From Chloroflexota bacterium (GTDB lineage Bacteria > Chloroflexota > UBA6077 > CF-72): a stretch of 6,912 bases of DNA. Where the stretch lies: positions 1 through 6,912 of the forward strand of contig JAFAPL010000958.1 in NCBI GenBank assembly GCA_019247135.1, read 5' to 3'. The translations under genes and the position numbers were made by a program. Of the stretch, positions 1 through 6,912 are shown piece by piece (position 1 is the first letter of the stretch; the number at the start of each line of letters is the position of its first letter). Below the pieces are notes generated by a model. The model saw only the letters and a list, made by a program, of their open reading frames with translations, had not been told where the DNA came from and ran no database searches.

Positions 1-485
1 GCCAGACACCGCGCCCGTTCTGAAACGCGCCCCACCGGCTCGCCAATGACTGTCTTTCCCGCCGCGGTGTGGCGCACCCGCCCAGGCGCGAGCACCGCCG
101 CTCCGGCATACGTCATCCCGACCAGCAGGCGCTCGGCGCCGAGCGACTCCGACAGGGTTTCGAAATTGCCAAGCCCGTTTTGCACCGTCAACACGACGGT
201 TTCCGGACCCACCAGGTGTCCCGCGGCGTTCGCCGCGCTGGGCGTATCGAACGCCTTCGTCGCCACGATCACGAGATCAACGGTGCCGATTTGCGCCGGG
301 TCGTCCGTAGCCTGGACGCCGATCTGCTCCTCACCGCTGGCTCCAACCAGCCGCAAGCCATCGCGGCGAAGTGCATCGACGACCGAAGCGCGGCGGTGTA
401 TCAGCCAGACCTCGTGCCCGTCGGCGGCGAGTCGGCCGCCGAACAGGCTGCCGATGCCACCCGCACCGACGACCGCAACCTTCAC
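1..485 (-). CDS. 2-dehydropantoate 2-reductase family protein (ApbA/PanE-like), C-terminus cut by window edge
   Basis: The family reduces 2-dehydropantoate to pantoate with NADPH in the cytosol, on the route to pantothenate and CoA. About 161 N-terminal residues are visible. They open with KVAVVGAGGIGSLFGG, the Rossmann GxGxxG loop at residues 7-12. VATKAFD carries the expected conserved Lys (K77) and VQNGLGN the conserved Asn (N103) of the ketopantoate reductase N-terminal domain. The helical C-terminal domain, which carries the substrate-specificity residues, lies outside the window. The start is GTG at 485; its GTGA overlaps the TGA stop of the upstream decarboxylase subunit gene, so the two are very likely translationally coupled. 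Family assignment is firm, substrate is not. Many bacteria carry paralogues that do not act in pantothenate synthesis, and coupling to a 2-oxoacid decarboxylase leaves room for another 2-oxoacid or aldehyde substrate. For that reason no gene symbol is given. Confidence 0.93.
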   Translation of the reverse strand, partial: MKVAVVGAGGIGSLFGGRLAADGHEVWLIHRRASVVDALRRDGLRLVGASGEEQIGVQATDDPAQIGTVDLVIVATKAFDTPSAANAAGHLVGPETVVLTVQNGLGNFETLSESLGAERLLVGMTYAGAAVLAPGRVRHTAAGKTVIGEPVGRVSERARCL

Positions 486-1066
486 GCAGTTGCGCGGAGC
501 CAGTTGACGAACTCGCGCCCCAGCACCACCGGGTCCTCCAGGAAAAAGTCCGTCTTTGGCTGCGCCGTACCGACCGGCACGCGCATCAGGAGTGGCCCCT
601 CTGTCTCAGCTGCCCAGCGCAGCGCGTCCTTCAGCGCGTCTTCGCTGCTCTCGACGTCGCGTGCGTCAGCCCATCCGCATGCGCGCGCGACGGACGCAAA
701 GTCGACGTCATGCGCTGCGGTCGGCTGCCCGCCCGTTGCCAGGTAGACCCCATTGTCGAGCACCAGCAACACGAGGTTCCGCGGCTTCAAATGGCCGACC
801 GTCGCGAGCGCGGAGAATCCCATCAATAAAGAGCCGTCGCCCTCGACGACGACAACCTTTCCAGGCCCCCGGCGTTGCTCGACGCCGAGTGCAAGCCCGA
901 GTCCGATCGCCAGCGGTTGGCCCATAGCGTCCAGGCTGTAGAGGTGATTCGGCTTGCGGCCGACGACCGTCAGCATTTCGCGAATCGTGCCGCCGAGTGT
1001 CAACACCATCGGCTCCGAAGGAAAGGCCGAGTCGATCATCCGCAATGCTTCAGGTCGTTCGAGCAT
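482..1066 (-). CDS. ThDP-dependent decarboxylase beta subunit, sulfopyruvate decarboxylase ComE-like
   Basis: A protein of 194 residues, close to the usual size of the ComE-type subunit. It carries the C-terminal thiamine-diphosphate-binding (PP) domain. The ThDP/Mg motif is visible as EGDGSLLMGF (residues 76-85), followed 25 residues later by LDNGVY (103-108), the GDG-x(25)-N arrangement. The stretch LDAMGQPLAIGLGLALG (46-62) is the usual helix ahead of it. It should pair with the subunit encoded just upstream, since active sites of this family form at the interface. In methanogens ComDE turns sulfopyruvate into sulfoacetaldehyde for coenzyme M. Bacterial relatives include phosphonopyruvate decarboxylases, so the substrate is open. 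The reading frame is open back to 1225, but that overlaps the ComD gene by over 120 nt. ATG at 1066 gives MLERPEALRMI, which fits the family N-terminus, although no good Shine-Dalgarno precedes it. The stop overlaps the next gene's start. Confidence 0.88.
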   Translation of the reverse strand: MLERPEALRMIDSAFPSEPMVLTLGGTIREMLTVVGRKPNHLYSLDAMGQPLAIGLGLALGVEQRRGPGKVVVVEGDGSLLMGFSALATVGHLKPRNLVLLVLDNGVYLATGGQPTAAHDVDFASVARACGWADARDVESSEDALKDALRWAAETEGPLLMRVPVGTAQPKTDFFLEDPVVLGREFVNWLRATA

Positions 1067-1101
1067 CAAGCAATCAATCAATCGATCAATCAGTGAGTTA
1101 G
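1067..1101 (-). repeat. Short tetranucleotide repeat between the ComD- and ComE-like genes
   Basis: Positions 1070-1091 on the plus strand read as a run of caat/cgat tetramers: three CAAT units, one variant with G, then another CAAT. It fills nearly all of the 35-nt gap between the two subunit genes, in place of a recognisable ribosome binding site. A 4-bp unit is not a multiple of three, so gain or loss of units would change spacing and the phase of any upstream start. The tract is short and imperfect, so it may not be mutable. Confidence 0.6.
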
Positions 1102-4045
<2,944 letters not shown>

Positions 4046-4179
4046 GCGCGCCAGACTCACGGGCAATGACTATGCCAAGAACGCGCCCTCAGGGGCCGAA
4101 ATAGCACGCCCAACGCCCGCTGCGGGCTGTGCGTGGCCCACCGCCCCCACCCGCCGCCCATGCCAGCATAAGCAGCAAG

Positions 4180-4217
4180 CGTCACGTAGACCGTCACGTG
4201 GGGCGTCACGTAGACCG
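4180..4217. promoter_or_regulatory. Three 12-bp direct repeats (CGTCACGT core) in divergent intergenic region
   Basis: The 8-mer CGTCACGT begins at 4180, 4192 and 4204, exactly 12 bp apart. Units one and three continue AGAC and are identical (CGTCACGTAGAC); unit two continues GGGG. Two more bases (CG) extend the match after unit three. The core contains the palindrome ACGT, and unit two contains CACGTG. The array lies 135 bp upstream of the lipoprotein start and about 90 bp upstream of the membrane-protein start. It is therefore placed to act as an operator for either or both. The binding protein is unknown. Confidence 0.6.
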
Positions 4218-4222
4218 ATATG

Positions 4223-4250
4223 CGCGCGTCTTGTGGCGCGCGTGTTGTGG
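4223..4250. promoter_or_regulatory. Two tandem 14-bp repeats (CGCGCGTnTTGTGG)
   Basis: CGCGCGTCTTGTGG (4223-4236) is followed directly by CGCGCGTGTTGTGG (4237-4250), 13 of 14 bases identical. The second copy ends in TTGTGG, which could serve as a weak -35 element for the plus-strand gene. The likely -10 candidate, TTATTC at 4266-4271, is only 15 bp away, so that promoter reading is weak. The repeats abut the 12-bp array and may be a second operator or a small tandem duplication. Confidence 0.45.
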
Positions 4251-4303
4251 TTCGTTAGCAGTCGCTTATTCCAGACTTAATGTTGGTGGGCGACACTGAG
4301 TTC

Positions 4304-4786
4304 ATGACGACGACGCCGGGAACCTCCGCCTCGTATCTGCTCGGCCGAGTCGGTGCACGTGCCGCTGCTGGGGTCTGGCGCAATCGCTTCGGCGTGTTGC
4401 TCGCCCTCGTGATCACCCTCGCCCTCGGTAGCTACGCGGCCCTGACCTGGTCGGGTGCCATCGCCAGTCCTGTCCCGAGCCAGTCGGCCTCGACCGATTG
4501 TGCCGACACCGCCATGGCCGCTATCGCCGACAAGTCAAGCTCTGCCGCTCAACGCGCCTATCAGTGCATGGACTCGAGCTTCCAGCAGCGTGTTCCCGAA
4601 GCCCAGTTCGTCAGCCAGATGATGGCGCAGCAGACACCTTCAACCGCGAAGCTCGCCCGCGTCGGCGAGTATCAGAACTCGAGCAGCGGCTCGACGCTCG
4701 TCTACTTCGCGCTTGACGGCGGCAATCAGAGCGTCGGCTACATCGTCTACCTGAACAGCAACGGCAAAGTCCTGCGCATCGAGTAG
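4304..4786 (+). CDS. Hypothetical single-pass membrane protein with extracytoplasmic domain
   Basis: A protein of 160 residues from ATG 4304, not recognised as a named family. Residues 1-28 are a short cytoplasmic segment with basic residues (RVGARAAAGVWRNRFG). Residues 29-48, GVLLALVITLALGSYAALTW, are one membrane helix. A Ser/Ala/Pro linker follows, then a domain of about 95 residues outside the membrane. That domain has two cysteines (C66 and C88) that could form a disulfide, a helical stretch around QRAYQCMDSSFQQRVPEAQF, and a C-terminal strand pair, STLVYFALDGG and GYIVYLNSNGKVLRIE. The outline resembles small NTF2-like or DUF4878-like extracytoplasmic domains, but this is inference from shape only. 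An upstream in-frame ATG at 4280 would add eight residues; neither start has a clear ribosome binding site. It is transcribed divergently from the lipoprotein operon and convergently to csbD. Confidence 0.8.
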   Translation: MTTTPGTSASYLLGRVGARAAAGVWRNRFGVLLALVITLALGSYAALTWSGAIASPVPSQSASTDCADTAMAAIADKSSSAAQRAYQCMDSSFQQRVPEAQFVSQMMAQQTPSTAKLARVGEYQNSSSGSTLVYFALDGGNQSVGYIVYLNSNGKVLRIE

Positions 4787-4860
4787 CCACTCGTTTGGCG
4801 AGCGCATGACGTTGCTCTTCATCGATGCGCGGCTCATCACGTGCATGGGCGCCGGAATAG

Positions 4861-4893
4861 AAAACGCTCCGAGGCGATTGCCCCGGAGCGTTT
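4861..4893. terminator. Bidirectional intrinsic terminator between convergent genes
   Basis: AAACGCTCCG (4862-4871) and CGGAGCGTTT (4884-4893) form a perfect 10-bp stem around a 12-nt loop. Read on the minus strand, the stem is followed by a T run (TTTT, then CTATT), as expected for terminating the csbD operon, whose stop lies 27 nt upstream. Read on the plus strand it sits 75 nt after the membrane-protein gene and ends in TTT, a weaker but usable signal. It is the clearest terminator in the window. Confidence 0.85.
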
Positions 4894-4919
4894 GAACGTT
4901 CGGAAAGGTGTCCGGTCGC

Positions 4920-5171
4920 TTAGCCGGCGCGCTGTGTGTCGCCCTTGAACTCCTTGCCTGCGCCACGCGCGCGCTCGTCTTCGTCACCGGTCAGCTTGCC
5001 GATGCCTTGCTCGAGCTTGCCGGCTGCCTGGTCGGCGGCACCTTTCACCTCGCGCTTGGCGTGAGCGGTTCCGGCTTCGCCGCGGCCTTCGGCCTCCATC
5101 TCACTATCGCCGGTGACCTTGCCGGCACCTGACTTGAGATTGCCCTTCATCTCGTCGAGTCGATCGCCCAT
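4920..5171 (-). CDS. CsbD-like small hydrophilic stress protein
   Basis: An 83-residue, highly charged cytoplasmic protein of the CsbD family, known in Bacillus as part of the SigB general stress regulon. Biochemical function is not established. Two copies of a G-x-G-K-x-T-G-D motif are visible, GAGKVTGDSEMEAEGRGE (15-32) and GIGKLTGDEDERARGAGKE (56-74), so the protein looks like an internal duplication. There are no cysteines, aromatics other than one Phe, or membrane segments, in keeping with a disordered or helical hydrophilin-like protein. The start is ATG 5171, chosen because a strong AAGGAGGT lies 11 nt upstream (5182-5189). That Shine-Dalgarno overlaps the TAA stop of the rhodanese-CBS gene, so the two genes are one transcript and probably translationally linked. 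A perfect-stem terminator follows the stop. Confidence 0.92.
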   Translation of the reverse strand: MGDRLDEMKGNLKSGAGKVTGDSEMEAEGRGEAGTAHAKREVKGAADQAAGKLEQGIGKLTGDEDERARGAGKEFKGDTQRAG

Positions 5172-5187
5172 AGTGCTTGCGACCTCC

Positions 5188-5694
5188 TTACGCTGTATCC
5201 CCAGACGCAAGATACGGGCCGCCATCGTGTGCCGCGTGCATCACGGCATCTCGCCGCAGCAGCCCGAGCAGGCGCCCATCGCCTGTGGTGACTAACACGC
5301 GCTGCGCCTTCGTCCCGCTCAGATGCTCGGCCATCTCGTGCACGCTGACGTTGGGGCGGTACGTGCTCGGCGCCGGATCCATGACGTCGTCGACGAGAGC
5401 CTCAGCCGGGCTGTCTGAAAGAGCCTTGCCGCGCAGGTCGCCCAGCACGACCTCCTCAGCATTGACGACCACGCACAGGTCACCGTCGCCCGCGAGCCGC
5501 GAGCGCACGTCGCCCACTCGCTCGCCGAGCCTGCAGGTTGCGACCGGCTGCATCACGCCCGCGATGCGCGGCTCGCTGGCCAGTCGGCCTTCGGAGGCGA
5601 GTCCGTTCGCCAGCCAGTCAACCTTGCCGGCCGTGTAGCGCCGAACTGACGAGAAATCGAGCGTTTCGAGCCGCCACGCGGCTCGTGCACTCAT
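5188..5694 (-). CDS. CBS-pair part of an interrupted rhodanese-CBS protein
   Basis: This frame encodes 168 residues if started at ATG 5694. Residues 1-35, with SARAAWRLE and AGKVDWLANGL, are not a CBS domain. They are the usual C-terminal end of the rhodanese domain and the linker in rhodanese-CBS fusion proteins. Two CBS repeats follow: about 44-95 (IAGVMQPVATCRLGERVGDV and the VVVNAEEVVLGDLRG strand region) and about 101-155 (VDDVMDPAPSTYRP and VLVTTGDGRLLGLLRRDAV). A CBS pair normally binds adenine nucleotides and senses energy state; no ligand residues can be assigned here. The frame is continuous with the rhodanese frame at 5698-5904, separated only by one TGA and one codon. ATG 5694 has no Shine-Dalgarno, but reinitiation after TGA-GAC-ATG is possible. 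Read through the TGA, the whole protein would be 238 residues. Confidence 0.8.
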   Translation of the reverse strand: MSARAAWRLETLDFSSVRRYTAGKVDWLANGLASEGRLASEPRIAGVMQPVATCRLGERVGDVRSRLAGDGDLCVVVNAEEVVLGDLRGKALSDSPAEALVDDVMDPAPSTYRPNVSVHEMAEHLSGTKAQRVLVTTGDGRLLGLLRRDAVMHAAHDGGPYLASGDTA

Positions 5695-5700
5695 GTCTCA
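5659..5700 (-). promoter_or_regulatory. In-frame TGA followed by hairpin: possible recoding (SECIS-like) site
   Basis: The TGA is at 5700-5698. On the transcript it is followed 20 nt later by a GUG loop (5677-5675) capping a perfect 8-bp stem, CGAGCCGC with GCGGCTCG (5685-5678 with 5674-5667). Below a CA/AAA internal loop, a second 5-bp stem pairs GAGUG (5692-5688) with CGCUC (5663-5659), including one G-U pair. The spacing, the triloop and the G at the first loop position agree with published descriptions of bacterial selenocysteine insertion elements. The same bases also encode the family motif RAAWRLE, which in GC-rich codons could form this hairpin by chance. No sel gene is in the window. 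Confidence 0.3.
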
Positions 5701-5904
5701 CTCGTCGTCCTGGCAGTAGACGATGACGGGGCGCTCGCGTGAAAGCGCGGCCTCCACCGCCCGTGGGTGCATCTCCTCTAATGGCAGGCTGATCGCGCCG
5801 GCGATGTGCTCGTTGGCGTACTCCTCACTCGGCAGGACCTCCACGAGCTGCGCGCCGATCGCCTGGAGGCGCTGGACCTCGGCGCGGTTGACGTCTACTG
5901 GCAT
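5698..5904 (-). CDS. Rhodanese-domain part of an interrupted rhodanese-CBS protein
   Basis: A 68-residue fragment from ATG 5904 to TGA 5698. It shows the rhodanese fold markers EYANEHIAGAISLPL (28-42) and the active-site loop PVIVYCQDDE (59-68), where Cys64 would carry the persulfide in sulfur transfer. A complete rhodanese domain needs about 35 more residues after the active-site loop. These are present in the same frame beyond the TGA, so the fragment alone should not fold or work normally. From memory, homologues read YC, four residues, then a second Cys followed by Asp and S-P-R-A-A-W-R-L-E. Here the second Cys position is the TGA, one base from TGC. A GTG at 5943 in frame is an alternative start, but ATG 5904 (MPVDVNRAEV) fits the family N-terminus better. 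First gene of the rhodanese/CBS/csbD operon. Confidence 0.8.
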   Translation of the reverse strand: MPVDVNRAEVQRLQAIGAQLVEVLPSEEYANEHIAGAISLPLEEMHPRAVEAALSRERPVIVYCQDDE

Positions 5905-5905
5905 A

Positions 5906-5937
5906 TCGACAAGCTCGCGCACGGCATGTGCCACAAT
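5906..5937 (+). promoter_or_regulatory. Weak promoter candidate for the micro-protein ORF
   Basis: GACAAG (5908-5913) and CACAAT (5932-5937) are separated by 18 bp and resemble -35 and -10 elements. Transcription would begin within one or two bases of the ATG at 5946, giving a leaderless mRNA. It lies in the 41-bp gap between the divergent rhodanese start and the micro-protein. Matches are partial, so this is tentative. Confidence 0.25.
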
Positions 5938-5945
5938 AGGCACTG

Positions 5946-6062
5946 ATGGTCAGCATGAGTGGTGGTGGCGGCGGCGCTGACCTGGGCAGCCCGACCGGGA
6001 TTGTCGCCCTGCTGGTGCTGGCCGTGATCGTCGTCGCTGCCTGGTGGGTCTTCAACCGCTAG
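5946..6062 (+). CDS. Probable 38-residue single-pass membrane micro-protein
   Basis: The ORF begins MVSMSGGGGGADLGSPTG and ends with a clean membrane helix, IVALLVLAVIVVAAWWVF, then Asn-Arg and TAG. A Gly-rich head, about 18 hydrophobic residues, and an aromatic WW near the end with a basic last residue are typical of real bacterial membrane micro-proteins and unlikely from chance reading. Codons favour G or C at the third position. No good ribosome binding site precedes ATG 5946 or the alternative ATG at 5955; leaderless translation is possible. It lies divergent to the rhodanese-CBS gene and convergent with the glycosyltransferase gene, whose stop is 37 bp away. No function can be assigned. 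Confidence 0.5.
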   Translation: MVSMSGGGGGADLGSPTGIVALLVLAVIVVAAWWVFNR

Positions 6063-6099
6063 CCAACGCCCGGCACGGATCACAATCGCAGCACGGCCT

Positions 6100-6912
6100 T
6101 CAGCCGAGTTGTTCGTACAGCGCGCGGAACCGGGCCACGCAGCGCTCCAATCCGAAGTCACTCAGGATGCGCTCGTGCGCTGCCTCACCGAGCGACGCCC
6201 GGCGGTCACCATCGTCGAGCACCCTCAGCAGCGCATCCGACAGTTGCTCCGCCGGCGCCGCCACGGCGGCAGACGGCGCCAGCTCAGGCACAACGCCCAC
6301 CTGCGTGCCGACCGTCGCAACCCCGCACGCCGCGGCTTCCAGGACGACCATGCCTTGAGCTTCATGAACGGAGCTCAGCACGAACACGTCGGCCTGGCCG
6401 TAGGCACGCGGCAACGCCGCATGGTCCGTCGCGCCGCGGAACCGCACGGCATCAGCCACTCCCGAGCGGATCGCAAGTTGCTCGAGTGATCGACGCAAGG
6501 GTCCGTCGCCGACCACCTCCAGGCTCGCGTCGGATCGGAGACGGCGTGTGTTTGCGAAGGCCCGCAACAACGTCGATTGATCTTTGACGGGCACCAGGGC
6601 TCCAACGTGCAGCAATCGGGCGCCAGGCTTTTTGGGGGCACAAGAGAAGCGAGACAAGTCCACACCCAGCGGCGCGTAGGCGACTTCACACCGGGCGTGC
6701 CGCGCCACCGACAGGACCTGCTGCATGGAGCCGGCCGAAAGCGCAGTTGCCAAACGCAACGCGGCAGCCACTTTCAGGCGTTCCCAGGCTCGGAGCTGGT
6801 CGCCGTAGCCGATGTGTGGCAGCCGCGCGAGCTCGCCACCCGCCACGCTGACCAGCACGGGGACGCGCAGCAGCCGGCCCGCAACGGTTGCCAACAGTCC
6901 ACTTTCTGTAGC
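6100..6912 (-). CDS. GT4-type glycosyltransferase, N-terminus cut by window edge
   Basis: The visible 270 residues are the end of the N-terminal domain and the full C-terminal domain of a GT-B, family 4 glycosyltransferase. Such enzymes transfer a sugar from a nucleotide-sugar donor, usually to a lipid-linked or envelope glycan acceptor at the cytoplasmic membrane face. In order: VLVSVAGGE with a G-Y-G-D segment, then YAPLGVDLSRF (inter-domain linker), LLHVGALVPVKDQSTLLRAF (first strand and helix of the nucleotide-binding Rossmann fold), LEVVGDGPLRRSLE, and VRFRGATDHAALPRAYGQAD. EAQGMVVLE is the E-x7-E donor-binding motif, followed by AAACGVATVGT and a VPELAP loop. The reading frame stays open to the window edge, so the TTG at 6894 is internal and not the start. 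Donor and acceptor cannot be told. No neighbour in the window belongs to the same pathway, and it converges on the micro-protein ORF. Confidence 0.93.
   Translation of the reverse strand, partial: ATESGLLATVAGRLLRVPVLVSVAGGELARLPHIGYGDQLRAWERLKVAAALRLATALSAGSMQQVLSVARHARCEVAYAPLGVDLSRFSCAPKKPGARLLHVGALVPVKDQSTLLRAFANTRRLRSDASLEVVGDGPLRRSLEQLAIRSGVADAVRFRGATDHAALPRAYGQADVFVLSSVHEAQGMVVLEAAACGVATVGTQVGVVPELAPSAAVAAPAEQLSDALLRVLDDGDRRASLGEAAHERILSDFGLERCVARFRALYEQLG

Noticed and set aside
46..1096. Plus-strand ORFs of 150-225 codons over the reductase and decarboxylase genes
   Set aside because: Arg/Pro/Ser-rich products typical of antisense frames in GC-rich DNA; the minus frames carry clear GxGxxG and GDG motifs.
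4067..4110. Promoter for the lipoprotein operon (TTGGCA or CATAGT near the start)
   Set aside because: No -35 and -10 pair with acceptable spacing could be found, so no site is called.
5698..5700. TGA as a sense codon through an altered genetic code
   Set aside because: TGA ends the ComD-like, ComE-like, propeller and glycosyltransferase genes at sensible places, so it is a normal stop in this organism.
6109..6489. Plus-strand ORF opposite the glycosyltransferase
   Set aside because: Composition of a shadow frame; the minus strand holds the E-x7-E and other GT4 motifs.

Overview
The window is GC-rich DNA with tightly packed genes, probably chromosomal, from a soil-type bacterium. The high GC, the GTG starts and the gene mix (CsbD, rhodanese-CBS, YVTN-type propeller lipoprotein, split ComDE-like decarboxylase) would suit Chloroflexota or a similar Terrabacteria lineage, but nothing in the sequence fixes the phylum. 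I see no insertion sequence, tRNA, rRNA, CRISPR array or phage gene.

Region 1 (about 1-4066, all minus strand) reads as one four-gene operon. In order of transcription it holds a secreted, probably lipid-anchored beta-propeller protein with a Gly/Ser/Thr/Ala tail of about 415 residues (1649-4045). A ComD-like subunit (1102-1620) and a ComE-like subunit (482-1066) of a thiamine-diphosphate 2-oxoacid decarboxylase follow. The last gene is a ketopantoate-reductase-family protein (1-485, running off the left edge). Gaps are 28 and 35 nt, and the last two genes overlap by 4 nt.

Region 2 (4067-4303) is a divergent intergenic region with two ordered repeat arrays: three 12-bp units starting CGTCACGT, then two 14-bp units. 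It separates the lipoprotein operon from a plus-strand gene for a small single-pass membrane protein (4304-4786).

Region 3 (4787-5945) holds a perfect-stem terminator that can serve two convergent transcription units. Beyond it is a minus-strand stress-type operon: a rhodanese-CBS gene and then csbD. The rhodanese-CBS gene is interrupted by one in-frame TGA, at the position where I recall homologues having a Cys. A two-part hairpin with a GUG loop follows the TGA 20 nt downstream. The candidates are a nonsense mutation, a sequencing error, a split gene, or selenocysteine recoding. This is the most interesting point of the window.

Region 4 (5946-6912) holds a probable 38-residue membrane micro-protein on the plus strand, and the C-terminal part of a GT4-type glycosyltransferase on the minus strand that runs off the right edge.
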